Below, piece by piece: positions 1 to 11,693 of a stretch of DNA of 64,000 nt. The stretch lies in NCBI RefSeq assembly GCF_954871325.1, contig NC_088777.1:32589366-32653365 (forward strand), written 5' to 3'. Source of the DNA: Gordionus sp. m RMFG-2023 (taxonomy: Eukaryota; Nematomorpha; Gordioida; Chordodea; Parachordodidae). Both the position numbers and the translations under genes were made by a program. Each line of letters starts with the position of its first letter. Position 1 is the stretch's first letter. The notes beneath the pieces are model-generated. The model saw only the letters and a list, made by a program, of their open reading frames with translations, was not told the origin of the DNA and ran no database searches.

Positions 1-374
1 TTTTTGCTTGTATTTTTTTCGATTCATTAACCACTAAGTCCTTAATTTTAAAGCGATTAATTGATGTTCCAATTGCTTTACTAATAGGGTCAATAAATTT
101 TTTTAAACCCGAATCCTCAATAATATTCAAAGGTCTTCCATTTACTGTAACAAGTTCAACTAAAGCATTCATAAATATCTCTTCACAAATTTGAATATGA
201 ATGCTTTTTTTAAGCAAAATTTTTCAATATTTTTTTCATTCTTCTTTAAAATACTGACTGTAGGCTTTATAACAATGTCTTCTTCCAAAAATTTGGTTTT
301 TCTATTTAAATATTCCTCAAAGATTATAAAATGATGTCTTTTTAAATGTCTTTCCAGGTTAGTATTGTGTGAAC

Positions 375-1986
375 TAGGCCTATTCAAAAACGAATTCGAA
401 TAGTGCATTATTTATATTCGATTCGTTGAATTCGTACGAATAATAAAATCTACTATTTATATTCGATTCGAATTATTCGAATATTTCGAATTAATTTTTT
501 TAATAAAATAAATCATACTCAAATATATTGACAAATTTTTTTATTACAAATTTGATTTTAAACAGAAAAAATTATAATAATATGTAATCAATAATCTGAT
601 AATAAATAATATATAATCAAGTTATAAACAAAATTAAAATGTATATTATTAATTTATTTTATAATTTAAGCCAATTTTTAAAGGCAAAGAGTTGTTCTTT
701 TATTTTCTTCCTTATATTCGAGAGCATGGGGATCCGATATGCATTTGCCTTCCACCACATACGAATCATTCTAATAATGTTTCTTAGTTTTAGAATTGAA
801 GGATCTAAAATTTTTAAATTTCTTTGGATATTAAATTAATTACATGGGCAAAGCATCGGATGTGCCCTATTTTTATTAATGGATATTTTAAAGAAAATGT
901 ATCACTAAATGTTTTATTATTAGTTGCATTATCTAAAAGTTATATAAAAATTTTTATTCTCTAAATTATAAATTTTAATTATTTTAACAAAGGCTGTTAT
1001 TTATATTAAAATTATCATCAATAAAATGGGCTGTTAGCCTTAAAAAAGGAACCTGTGTTGCTAGTCCAAATGTCAGATGAAAAATTAAACTGACTTTTAT
1101 TTTTATATATTTTTCCTTTACCAACTGTTCTTTATCTGCAAATATATTATGCATGTGCAATTTAAAAGTATTGGAGCATAATGATTTTACAGAACAATCA
1201 AGATCACTTATAAAATTTTTAAAATCATTTGAATTAATAATTTTTAAAAGGTATATTATTATTTATCATTAATTTTAATAAATTATCCTTAAAATTAATT
1301 TTTTTTTGAAGAATTTGGTGTAGACTTTAAAAAAATGTAAATTTTATTATTTTTTTAATAAGGTCTGAATGAAACCTATTATAATGATTAATAAGAGGAG
1401 AGGTTGTTTTGCCTTTACATTTTATAATACTCTTACAATGATTGCAAAAAGCCTTTTCACCTTCTTTAAGGATTTGATATTGATCCCATAAGATTGCTCT
1501 CTTTTGTGAGGAAATTTTCTCATCTTCAACATCAAGCATAATTTCATCAGAAGCATTCTCCTCTGACATAATTAGGTTAGCTAACAATAATTATTGTTAG
1601 AGATGTAATATATTTTATATACCTCTGGTTTGTTTAATTTTTAATATAATTTATTATGAGATTCAAAAAATAAACTTTTCGTGAGATTCAAAAAATGTGG
1701 CAAATAAAAATTTAAATTCTCACTTCAGAAATTTTTAAATTTGTGCTAGAATCTTTATAAACACCAACACATCACCTGTCAGATTGGCAGGTCAACAAAT
1801 AGAAATGACAAATGTTAGATTTATTAAACAATTTATTAAATATTACGAATAATTCGTTTTATTCGAATCGAATAAATGATTATTCGTATTCAGATAAAAC
1901 AAATAATTTATTATTCGTATTCGTAATTATTCGATTAGATTCGAATTATTCGAATCGAATATTCGAATTATTTTTGAATAGGCCTA
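375..1986. mobile_element. hAT-type DNA transposon with ATTCG-rich ends, inserted in a BED finger
   Basis: Inverted ends read TAGGCCTATTCAAAAA on both sides. Flanks are GTGTGAAC (367-374) and GTTTGAAC (1987-1994), an 8-bp target duplication with one mismatch, as expected for hAT. About 150 bases inside each end are filled with variants of ATTCGAATCGAAT. The body is AT-rich and holds one BED-finger exon on the minus strand; the rest of a transposase is not visible, so this looks like a shortened copy. Confidence 0.8.
1327..1587 (-). pseudogene. BED zinc-finger exon inside the 375-1986 transposon
   Basis: The 86-residue frame contains W34, then FCNHCKS (Cys48, Cys51) and a LINHYNRFH ending (His67 and His72), the C-x2-C-x(n)-H-x(3-5)-H pattern of a BED finger preceded by the usual tryptophan. 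An acidic N-terminal stretch precedes it. It is probably the first coding exon of a hAT transposase whose catalytic part has been lost or deleted. It is not the same finger as the one this element interrupts. Confidence 0.7.
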
Positions 1987-3589
1987 GTTTGAACCTTTTA
2001 TCATTATGTGGCAGGTTTTGCACTCAGAATCCCCTTTAGTTGTATTATAATACTCTGACAAAATATCTTTTACTTTCATACTAAAAAAAACAATTTAATT
2101 TGTTTAAAACTTAAAAGTATAGACACATAGAAATATTTTTTTTATTAAGGCTGCATCCAAAATCTTAAAAATATAAATAAATTTTAGAGAAAAAAAATAC
2201 ATAATCTATTTTTAATGTAAAAATACAATAGTGTTCTGTGAAATTTTTATAAAAAATTAGTAAGTACAATTTTTCTTAATGCTGTTAATTTTTTTAAATG
2301 TACTACCCATAGACTTTTATACTAATATATTTTAGTGTCAAAATAATTAAGGAAAGCATAAGAGTGCACAACCTTTGGTGCAAAAATGACTTAAAAATTA
2401 GATATTCTAAAGAAAATAGGAAAATTTGGGAGGAAAAAGAAAAAACAAAACTTGAATTATGATCTAATGAAAAAGAAATTTTAACTGTAAAGGCTAAATT
2501 TAATAAATTATAATCTGGTAAAAATAAAAAATTATAATTTAAAAGATGCTGGAAAATTATATTATTTCTATCACAATTTTATTTAACTCAAATATAATAA
2601 TTTTTTATATATATTTTATGGAAAGATTATCTTTCAAAATAGGATTATTGGTTTTCCCAACTGTTTATAAAATATTGATATAATTATTTACAACATAGTA
2701 TATATTAATTAAATATATAAAAAATCTAAATATAACTATTATCAAATAATAGGTTCTTAATAACTGAAAGTCAGAGTTGGGCAGGTCCTCCAGAAAAAGA
2801 ATCTAGATACAGATACTAGTATCTTTTTCAAAATATCAAAAAGATACAAGATAAAAGATACTTGTATCTTTTACTAAATTAGAGTATCTTAAATACAAGA
2901 TACTTTTAAATTATAAATACCAATTAAATTAGATACAGTTTTTATTATTTATTTGTGAAGAACATAGCATACACATATAAGAATGAATATTTGCAATAAT
3001 TAATAAAATATTTATTAATAAATTAATTATAATAACCAGGGATTATAATATTAGTTTTTGCCCATTAACAGCTTAAACAGGGAAGGGAGAGTAGTATATT
3101 TAATGGGAGTTGAAAATTTGCAAATAAGAAAAAAAAATTAAATCAAATGATTTAATTTGCAGGTTATTTTCTGTGTTGTTTTAAATATAGCTTATATTCG
3201 GAGTATATGGCTAAATGGCATCTCTAAAAAAAATATACTAGTTTTATTTTATTCATTATCTTTAATAAGTATTTATCATTACTTATTTGTGATTTTTATG
3301 TATTATTTAAATTAGTTTATTTTCTAATATGACTTATTAATTCTTGCGTTTGTAATATCATATATATAAATATCATTTAAATCTCTTTTCAAATTTTTTT
3401 AATATATTTCTTGCAAAATCATTAATTATATATAAAAAATATCATAATAATGTACTACAACTTTATATTATAATTATTAAATTATTATTAAAAAAATATA
3501 CATAAAAATGGATTTCGATTTTATTTATAAAAATAATTGATTTTATATATAATTTTTTTAAAACATTTTATTTTTGTTAAAGAAACCAT

Positions 3590-4495
3590 TTTATATCGGA
3601 TCAAATTTTATAATATTGGCGGATAACCGATATTTAAAAATGAGTGAAACCGGCCCGATCCGATCCGATAAAAAAATCGGCACATCCCTAATATATTTTA
3701 TATATAATTATTTTAGCAAGTTCTTATTAGAGAAAATATTTAAGCTATAATTGATATATAAAAATATTAGATAATTTTAAAAGGCTCTTAATAAAATAAT
3801 TATAATAAGGTAGAATTTAACTTTATTAGTTACTTTTATTTATTTATGATATAAGTAAAATTACATTACAGTATTTATTTACAGAATTTAATCAATTTAA
3901 AATGCATTAAAGAAAATTATTATGTTTAATAATTAATTAATAAATATTCTGCCATATTGTTATTTTTTTGCGCATTCTGTTTATAAAGGTGTGCGAGATT
4001 CTCTTCAGAATCTGTTTTTAGTGAAGCTGGTGATATTGGCAGTTATTATCGCCGCAAGCTGACCTCTGATAAATTGGAAATATTGGTATTTCTAAAAAGA
4101 AATCTTCGTTATATTAATGTTAAATATTATTTTAAATATTTATTTCAAATTTCATAATATAATTGTTTATTACTTATTATGTATATAGATTAATGTTATT
4201 ATTTATTATATAAAAGTGATGTAATAATAAAAATATTTTATATACTTTTAGAATTGCAATTGAATTGAATATAAACTATAACTCATCATTATAATATATT
4301 TAAATGACATAAGTTATGGTATAGTTAAATTATAGATGTTATACTAATAAAGTATATTAAAAATTAAAAGCATTGGTATCTTTAGAGAATACAAAATTAG
4401 ATATGATATCGGATCGGTAATCGGCCGATATCAAGTTAATATCGGGAATATCGGATCGGCCTCCAAAAAGTGGTATCGACACACCCCTAAAAAAT
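3590..4495. repeat. two same-oriented transposon-end fragments rich in CCGATCCGAT
   Basis: At 3590-3692 and again at 4395-4491 the sequence runs through (ATATCGGATCGG)-type repeats into an end resembling TAGGGRTGTGYCGAT on the opposite strand. Both copies point the same way, so they are two right ends rather than the two ends of one element. They look like remnants of a further hAT-like MITE family nested in the 2772-5225 element. Confidence 0.5.
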
Positions 4496-4639
4496 ATATA
4501 TCCAAAATGATTTTAATTTGTAATCAACCATCTTCTATAAAAAATTTTAATAACAATTATCTAAGAGGGACTGAAGTATAGGTATTATTATGTTGATAAT
4601 TATAAAATAAAAATATAATATACTTTAATATGTTTAACA

Positions 4640-4831
4640 AAGTTTGTAAAGGAGTTTGTTGAACCTTTAATAACTTTTTTTAACTGTGCAATTTTAACAT
4701 TCAGCTTGTACCTTGTTCTTTTTCACATGAATTACTTTATAAAATTTTCCATCTAAAATTTTAAGATTAGGATTTGATTCAGGAGAACCCATCTCCATAA
4801 TTTCATCTTTACTACTATGATTGTTAAACAT
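4640..4831 (-). pseudogene. broken BED zinc-finger exon of a hAT transposase
   Basis: From an ATG at 4831 the minus strand reads an acidic leader, then KVQAEC, an in-frame stop, NCTVKK, a frame change, and GSTNSFTNFVKHIK. The C-x2-C and Asn-Phe-x2-His spacing is that of a BED finger, here with one stop and one frameshift. It fits the transposase of the surrounding 2772-5225 element. Confidence 0.55.
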
Positions 4832-5429
4832 TTTACAAATTAAAAAATATTACATATAAAATATATCCTTCTCTTATTTAGTTTTGGTGTTGTTATTTTT
4901 AATCTATCTATCTTTGTGACCTATAACATTTCCAAATAATTTTTGTTATCAATATATTTAAAATATATCGGGAAAAAATAAAGAAAATAATACAAGATTT
5001 AACGAAGAAAATAAAGTTACATTGTGTGATATGTAAATGTTTTAAACAAGAATATTAAAAAGAATCTGTATCTTTTTAAAGAAAATGAAAAAGATTCTTT
5101 TCAAAATAAAGGATCTTAGATACAGATACTAGTATCTTATTAAAAATGTCAATAAGATACTGAGTACAAGATACAAAAGAATCTTGTATCTTAGATACAA
5201 GTATTCGCGGTACTGCCCAACTCTGCTGAAAGGTAATATAAAATAATAATCATATCAAGCATTTTGAATATTTTAATTTTTTTAAAGCTTAAATGTGTCC
5301 AAAGTGTTTTGTTATTAATTTGTGAAAATTTTAAGATTTTTTCAAAACATTTTGGATGCAGCATAAATAAAATAATATGATATATTTACAATTTTGATTA
5401 ATTTAAATTTAATTCTCAAAAAATCATAA

Positions 5430-5817
5430 TCTTAATAGCACAATAATCACTTAATAAAATTTTATAAAACATAATTATAAAATATTATTACTTGCAGTAA
5501 AAAAAAATTCCAATTCCAAATATTTCACTTTCAAATCAAAATACTCAAAGTATTCCTAATAAGAGCAAATAAATTATCACAATTAAAATATTATTACTTA
5601 CACTATAAAATAATTTATGGTATATCTCTAAATAAAATGAAATGAAGTCCAAGAAGAAAAACGCTAATATATAATAAAATTTTATATTATTTTTTAAAAA
5701 AAAATTTTTATGTTAGAAATTTTTTTATAATATCCTGAATCCTTGAACCCTCCACTTTTTAAAAGGGTCCGGGTTCAGCCAAAATATGAGGGTTCAGGGT
5801 CCGGGTTCACATCCCTG
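5430..5817 (-). mobile_element. 5' end of a hAT copy (CAGGGATGTGAACC family), minus orientation
   Basis: The end at 5817 reads, on the minus strand, CAGGGATGTGAACCCGG, followed by GGGTTC-rich subterminal repeats to 5745. The sequence left of this is shared, in the same orientation, with 25440-25622 plus 32587-32667. Only the transposon 5' end is here; it is joined head to head with the next copy. Confidence 0.6.
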
Positions 5818-7204
5818 GCAGGACCATTTTTGAAAGTAAAGGATCCAAGGGTTCTAGGCGTCATAAAAAATTTTAAAAATAAAATATTTTTTTTAAAAAT
5901 AATATAAATTTTTTAAAATTTTATTAACTTTTTTTTGTGGTTATTTTGAATACCCATTCGCGTTTTTCTTTCAATTTTCTTCCTGGACTTACATTTTATT
6001 TAGAGATTGATATCATAAATTATTTTCCAGTGTAATAATATTTTATTATGTAAATTTATTAATATGTTATGTTATAGAAATACGTTGATTATTTTGAAAG
6101 TGAATTATTTTGTAGTGCAAGTAATAATATTTAAATTTAAATGATAATGCACAACATGTTGGCCCTCAATTTGTATGATGCTAGAACGATTATTAAGTTT
6201 GAAAGCTTTCTGTAATGATTTTATTATAGGAGCATGTGAATTCATTTTGTCAGAAGATGATTGGTGCCAAATAAAGGACCTTACTAGTGTATTATTTCCT
6301 TTAAAAATAACAATATTAAGATTACAATCAGAACAATTATGTTTATTTGATTTTTATGGCATATGGATTAAGTGCCGATTAGACTTAGAAAATTTTACAG
6401 TCCTTTTTATATGAAATATTAGAAAACATGAAAATTCGAGAGCAACAATATTTGCAAAATAATGTTGTAAACGCTTCTATATATTTAGACCCTCGATATC
6501 AAGTTTTATTGAGTATTGAGCAAAAAAAATGGCTAAAGACCATCTTACGGATTTATGGCATACGCAAAACTCCATTATTTACAATATATTAGAGGTTAAG
6601 ACAATACCTACTGGTTGAAGTGATAATAATAATTATGAAACATTGATGATCTTGAAATTTTACTTTTAGATAGAGAAAAAAAAACAAATTATCACCAGAT
6701 ATAAAGGAGTATCAAAAAATGCTTATTGCATCTTTAATGAAAAGTTTTCAGAAGTAAGAGAATAAATAAGGATACAAATATTTTAAAATTTTGAGAAGAA
6801 AATTCTTCAATATATCCAGAATTATATATCTTATCTAGAATCCATGGCTGTACCGGCAACACAAATACAATAATTTTATAAAGATAACTATCTATTTTAG
6901 GTAATGGTAGAACTTGAACTTTCATCTTTGAAATATATTGTCTAATTTACGTGGAAATCTCAAGGATGATATTTTAGAAGATATTATTATTGGGCGATTG
7001 AATAAACATTTAAATATAAATTATATTTGTAAATTATCAATATGTATATATTGAATTATAATAATAAATGAATGAAAAAAATCTTATTTTGAGTCATTAT
7101 TTTTATGTTCTCTGAACCCGAACCCTGGACCTGGGTCCTTTTTAAATTTTATTCCTGTACCCGAACCCGGACTTTATTTTTTTGTCGAAGGGTTCACATC
7201 CCTG
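5818..7204 (+). mobile_element. hAT copy (CAGGGATGTGAACC family), plus orientation, broken
   Basis: The right end at 7204 reads GGTTCACATCCCTG with GGGT/ACCC-rich subterminal sequence from 7110. The same 3' end recurs inverted at 57830. The left end is degraded. Internal transposase fragments lie at 6175-6660 and 6905-7010. The left 250 bases mirror 5440-5700 imperfectly, giving a head-to-head pair of copies. Confidence 0.65.
6175..7010 (+). pseudogene. hAT transposase fragments (RNase H-like core and dimerisation region)
   Basis: The first 79 codons contain EDDWCQIKDLTSVLFPLK and a charged helical region. After a frame change the sequence continues with ENMKIREQQYLQ and SIYLDPRYQVLLS; LDPRY is the classic hAT motif before the third catalytic acidic residue. 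Near 6905-7000 a decayed copy of the C-terminal dimerisation segment (SSLKYIV...RGNLKDDILED) is visible. Several stops and shifts make it non-functional. The same protein is seen at 24700-25250 and 58020-58720. Confidence 0.7.
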
Positions 7205-7289
7205 GTTATTTTATTTATATATAAAGAAAATAATGGCAATGTATAAATAAGGTTTTATAAAATATTAAAAAAAATACGGAAAATTCTAA

Positions 7290-8370
7290 TAGTTTGTAGT
7301 TTTAATATTAATTATATTTTATTTGAGATTTGAATATTGGATTATCGTCGTTATTTAGATATTTATAAAAGTGATGGCATGACTTTATAAATTTGTTTAA
7401 ATATGAGCTCGGCCTCTAATGTTGTTCTCCTTTCTCAAGGTAGTCTCATCAAGCTAAAAATGCGCCCCGGACGAGAGGTAAGAAGAATACATGCTCGCAT
7501 AATTTTTCCGAGCATGGGGATCCATCGTTATTGAAAAAATTCTACCCATTTCTCCACTGCTTTTATACCATCTATTTTGGAGTATTCTGGAGAATCCTCC
7601 AATAAATTAGGAGCAACAATTTCCTCAAAAATTTCAATATCAATCGGTATTTTTAATATATTTAAATATGTTCCAAGGTCATAACATTTATACATTTGAT
7701 AATAGTTATTAAATCAAATACTCTGAAATTGTTTTAGTAAGAATATTTGCTTCATTTAAAGACATTAATTAGAGCGACATTTGAACATTAATTCCTCGCT
7801 AAGTAAAAGTACATAAAATATAATGATAGAAATTTATAATATCAAGAAGATTTTCTGATGTAGCATGAATGCTAGTAGTCGATATGGCTTGATATTTGTT
7901 GAACTTGAAATAGGAATTAATTAATGATTGATTCTCTATAATTCTAAAATATTCAACGCTGTTTTAAATAACTGGTTATATTTTAATAATAATAATTAAT
8001 CGCACAAAGTGAACTATATAATTATCTTAGAAATAAGTATGATATTATGTTATTATGTATTTTAATTAATATAATGAAAATTATGATATGCACAAATGAT
8101 GTTGTTATTATTGGATAAAACATATTAGGAAGAAAGAAATTGACAAACTCGACATGTTTTTTGAAAAGAAATTTAAAAAATATAAAAATAATAAAATAGT
8201 GTTTCTCAAAATGATTATTTATAAATTAAAAACGTTATAATCCTTAAAAAAATAAATGCGGGAGAATCCCAATTGCGGGAGTTTTGTGGGAGGAAGATGA
8301 TGTCTGCGTGTAAACTAAATAATTACGGGAGTCTCCCGCTGATGGGGAGACCTGGAGCAAAAACCAATTT
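7290..8370 (-). pseudogene. decayed hAT remnant (GCGGGAG-ended family)
   Basis: This stretch matches 49945-51580 in order and orientation, for example the shared GCTCGGCCTCTAATGTTGTT and GAGCATGGGGAT segments and the TGTCTGCGTGTAAACTAAA end at 8307. In the better copy the minus strand encodes recognisable hAT transposase motifs; here only short matches survive. The right end contains GCGGGAG and CTCCCGC, giving a local hairpin at 8325-8340. No open frame of use remains. Confidence 0.5.
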
Positions 8371-8479
8371 AGTTGTTTTTTGTTGAACTTAGGAAAGTAT
8401 ATTTATATATATATATATCAATCGAGAGCTAATCAAAAGATCTATTCATTAGGAGGGCAAGCGTTTCCTACCGATGGAC

Positions 8480-8790
8480 TAATCTAATGTTTGAAGGGTC
8501 AGGAATATTTTTAACAACGCAAAATATTGATACGGGCGTAAAATATAACTTAATTTATATATATTTTGTAATCATAATTGTTATTCTAAGTGGGCGGATC
8601 TAAGTTTTGATGGGTCAGGAATATTTCTACCAACTCAAAATATTGATATGGTGTCAAATAAAAGATAATTTTATTATATATTAATTGTAAACTAAATTAT
8701 TATTACAAGTAGACGAGTCTAGGTCTTTGGGGGCTAGAATATTTTTATCATCACAATTTATCAATATTAGTAGAGATATCGACTAAAAGA
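8480..8790 (+). repeat. three diverged tandem units related to the 49-kb array
   Basis: Three units of about 100-125 bases share GGTCAGGAATATTT, CAAAATATTGATA and GGCGGATCTAAG-like blocks. The same blocks make up half of each 245-bp unit at 48818-49943. This is an old, degenerate relative lying beside the same hAT remnant family as there. Confidence 0.6.
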
Positions 8791-9240
8791 CGACTAACTA
8801 ATAGTTATTGAAAAATATTTTAATTTGGATTTCGCGACTATTCGCGATATGAAATATCTAAAAGTTTTATAAAACAAATAATGGAAGAAGAAAATAGAAA
8901 AAAAATATAACTTAAAAAAAATAAGGGATTGATTATTTTATATTTTTATTGATAATATTTTATTATTTTATTTATATTATATATAAAAATTGAATTACTA
9001 AAATGGAATATACAAAATAAAAAATTTATTTTCTTTTAATAATTTTGCAATTTTTTTAAAATAAATATGAAACAAAATAATAAGGAAGAAAAAGTAAATA
9101 ATATTTTTTTCTTTCATCAAGGCAGGGCAGGGGAGGTAGAAAAGAAATAATATATAAATATAAAATTTAAAAAAATCGCCTAGGCAAATAAAAAATAAAT
9201 TATAATCATTTTCACTCTTTATATGTCTTATTTAAGATGG
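8791..9240. other. AT-rich stretch without recognisable features
   Basis: Long A and T runs with no open frame, TIR or repeat that I recognise, apart from a short GC island at 9118-9135 (GGCAGGGCAGGGGAGG). Confidence 0.5.
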
Positions 9241-9259
9241 AGGGATTCATAGCAGCTTA

Positions 9260-10520
9260 AAATGTAGCATGGGAAACCATTGATAAGGATTTTAGGCATA
9301 CAGACCGTTTTATTATGTTGTATGTATTGTTAAAGTCAATTTTAATTAAGTGTTTATTTAGAGGATTACTTTGAAGATAGATGCGGGTTATATGAGAGGC
9401 AGACTCACAGCTGTCTTTAACACCAACCCCTAGTTGAGTTGAAGTGAGAATTGTTGGGACTTTCTCATTGATTCGAGTCTAAATTAATTTTGATACTAAT
9501 CTCCTAAAGAGGGTGCCTATGGCAATTGGGCGTAGGTCTTTGTTGGATTTTGTAAGAGCTATTAGTTTTGCTCCAAACATAATTGGCTGGGCAAAGATAG
9601 GAACGTCACCATGTAAGATCTTGTTACAAGGGAGAGTTATACTGCTGAGTAGGTTAGTTTGAGAATTTAGAAGAGGGATGGTTAGGTCTTGAAGGTATAT
9701 TGGTCTTATGCCTTCAAAACCATGTGCAGAATCTTTTTGAAAGGTTGAAATTGCTTTTTTAACTTGCTCTGGGGTAAATTATATTGGATAAGATGTGGGA
9801 TTTACACCAGGTAATTCAGTTGTAGATGCCTGATGTGGGGGGGGGGAGTTCAGTTGTAGATGCCTGATGTGTGGGGGGGGGGGGTAATTCATAGTCAATT
9901 GGGAAGAAGTTTGGAAATTAATGGGGGCCAGTGTGTCTGAGGAAGATCCAGATGCCCCTTTTATATCTAAATTATCGATTTTTTTTCCCACTAAATTTAC
10001 TTATATCTTAAAAGGATTTATGGATAACTTAGGTGTGGAGGTTATGTCCATTAAAATGTTGTCTAGATCATTTAACCTGTTCTTAATTTGTTGAGTGAGG
10101 GACAGTTTGCTTTTGTCAATTGGAATCTGAAAGGCATGGAAGCCAAATAAAAAGAACTTTTTCCAGTGCTGTGGGGAGTTAAAATTGGTTAGAAGTTTAT
10201 TAATAGTTTTACTATATGATTTAGCTGCAAGAAGCCTGGCTCCACAGGGGATTCTTGAGATAATATGAGATTTAGGTAAATTCATCGGAGAAGGAGGGTA
10301 TTGGTAACTCATGGAAGTACAGGGTGAGTTCTCATTAGCACATAAATCATTAATTGTGGTGAGAACTGGGATATGCGAAGGGGATGTTAATGTTAAATGC
10401 AATAGAGAAAATCGAGGAGTAGGATCTGTGAAAGGTGACTGATGTGATAAATGAGACCAATTACCACTTTTACCGCACTTCCTTAGGGTCCCGTTTTTGT
10501 TGATTGTAATTATAACTATA
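9260..10520 (-). pseudogene. LINE-like (non-LTR) reverse transcriptase remnant
   Basis: On the minus strand, from 10520 down: a CGKSGNWSHLSH knuckle-like segment, then GARLLAAKSYSKTINKLL and HWKKFFLFGFHAFQIP, a variable linker (9779-9991), then FTPEQVKKAISTF, MFGAKLIALTKSNKDLRPIA, FRRLVSKLI, QLGVGVKDSCESASHITR and IKIDFNNTYN. The order matches the RT region of a widespread invertebrate non-LTR family with the (F/L)GA/GxLIALxKxxxxxRPIA signature. At least two in-frame stops and a G-tract expansion break it; the catalytic FADD region and the 3' end are absent. Confidence 0.7.
9818..9888. repeat. duplicated 35-bp unit with long G runs
   Basis: The segment TTCAGTTGTAGATGCCTGAT followed by TGTG and a G run of 9-11 bases occurs twice in direct succession inside the linker of the LINE-like remnant. 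It looks like a slippage duplication anchored on poly-G. Confidence 0.8.
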
Positions 10521-10712
10521 TAGCAGACATGTCAAATCCAAAAAATTATAAAACTTTTTTTATGTTTAGCAGGAAAATAAATAATAAATGGGTTTTTGTT
10601 TTGGGTCTGTACCACAGGTCTGGGTCTGGCAAAACCCCAGGTATGTGCTCAGAGCAGGCCTGAGCACAAAATTGGGTCGTAAAATTTATGACCAAACATA
10701 TTAACAACACTA
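10500..10712. mobile_element. terminal fragment of a TAGTGTTGTTAA-ended element
   Basis: The right end, ATTAACAACACTA ending at 10712, is the inverted form of the end seen at 17300, 34310, 48664 and 52694. Inside it is a GC-richer tract with GGTCTGGGTC and GAGCA repeats (10605-10670), like the subterminal tract at 48690-48790. A matching left end and duplication were not found, so it is truncated on the left. Confidence 0.6.
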
Positions 10713-11493
10713 GATCCTAGTTTTTATTTTTAAATAAATTAGGAATTTATAATGATTTACAAGTCTGATTAGAGTAGAATAATATTGTACTTGAAAATAT
10801 AATTTTAACTTTATAAATAAATACTTTGAATTTGTGATATTCCAGATAGGTAGTTGAGCTGCTTCCACTTCTAATATTTGCATTAGTTCACCTCTTCTTA
10901 AAACATTGCAAACCTTTTTAAAGTGTTTGCTATAATCTTTTACACTAAAAATGTTTCTAGATATTAACTTTTTAAATTGGATAAACCTATTATTTACAGT
11001 ATTTCTATAAATAGGGAATGATCTTCCTAAAAAATTTACACATAAATTAATAATATATATTATATTTCTACTTTGGCAATCTGCTATCCTAGCTTGGTTA
11101 GAATTTTGATTGCCATTGTTAATTTTATTTAACTTAAAAATGTGATGGTAAAGTCCTATTGCCTTTTTAATTAACCTTTATAAAGATAATTATGTTACTA
11201 AAAACTATATCTTACCTAATTTCTTCAATACATTCATCAATACCCCGTTTATATAATAATTTTAATTTAGGTTCAATGTGACAATCTACAATAAGGATAT
11301 ATAATCAATTTTAAAGTTTTAAAACTCTTATATCCATCATTTTTCATTTTAATGATATATCTCCGCAATAAAATAGACTTAAGATGTTGTTTCTTAATAG
11401 ATAAACTTATAAGGTATAAAATTATGTGAATAATACCTTAATATCATCTATAAAATGTGAAAATTGCAAAAATTTATCTGGATCACAGCTTGA
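10710..11493 (-). CDS. candidate spliced host gene fragment, function unknown
   Basis: A 155-codon frame without stops runs from 11175 to 10710 on the minus strand, remarkable in such AT-rich DNA. Upstream, an exon ending at 11216 (KLKLLYKRGIDECIEEI) joins it in frame across a 40-bp GT-AG intron (11215-11176), the split codon giving Arg. Further up, an ATG at about 11493 opens MSSCDPDKFLQFSHFIDDIK followed by a GT donor at about 11433. The join between this and the 11216-11290 exon is not settled: one phase is off by a base. The main exon is rich in Asn, Lys and Ile, with FPIYRNTVNNRFIQFKKLIS and LMQILEVEAAQLPIW. I do not recognise the family. The frame ends at TAG, which is the first triplet of the adjacent transposon end, so the gene looks truncated by insertion. 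Confidence 0.5.
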
Positions 11494-11693
11494 CATAATA
11501 AATAATAAAAATCAACCAAGTTACAAAAGGTGTGTATTTTTCATATTAATCGAACTAGAATATTAAAATTGAACATCTTATTTTCACTAGAAGTTAAATA
11601 ATCAGGCGCGTACGCAGCGGGATTTGACAGGGGGGCAAATCCCCCTCCCCTCCAAAGCCAAAAAATGCAGATGCCGGATTTTCAAAAATATGA

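Larger units (their letters stand above)
1..2079 (-). pseudogene. hAT transposase, N-terminal part with BED zinc finger, split by an insertion
   Basis: Read on the minus strand, an ATG at 2079 opens a BED-type finger: a Cys pair in SECKTC before position 1995, then, after the element at 375-1986, NTNLERHLKRHH from position 366 downward supplies the histidines. Further down, near 180-1, the frame reads ALVELVTVNGRPLNIIED, a segment typical of hAT transposases just after the finger. The gene runs off the left edge. Apart from the insertion there is at least one frame change near 180-215. BED fingers bind the transposon ends; this gene is dead as it stands. Family assignment is from motif recognition only. 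Confidence 0.75.
2772..5225. mobile_element. hAT transposon with CAGAGTTGGGCAG ends
   Basis: Left end CAGAGTTGGGCAG at 2772, right end CTGCCCAACTCTG (allowing one change) ending at 5225. Flanks CTGAAAGT (2764-2771) and CTGAAAGG (5226-5233) form an 8-bp duplication with one mismatch. Subterminal regions (2800-2930 and 5040-5210) are dense in GATAC/GTATC repeats, likely transposase binding clusters. The body is AT-rich and contains a broken BED-finger exon and a pair of foreign TIR-like ends. It is a dead, shortened copy. Confidence 0.8.
2148..5363. mobile_element. possible TA-flanked DNA element carrying a nested hAT
   Basis: The sequence GCTGCATCCAAAAT at 2150 recurs inverted at about 5350-5362, and each is bordered outside by TA. 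That suggests a Tc1/mariner-like or other TA-targeting non-autonomous element, interrupted by the hAT at 2772-5225, leaving only about 760 bases of its own sequence. No transposase is seen. A chance inverted repeat in AT-rich DNA is possible. Confidence 0.35.
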
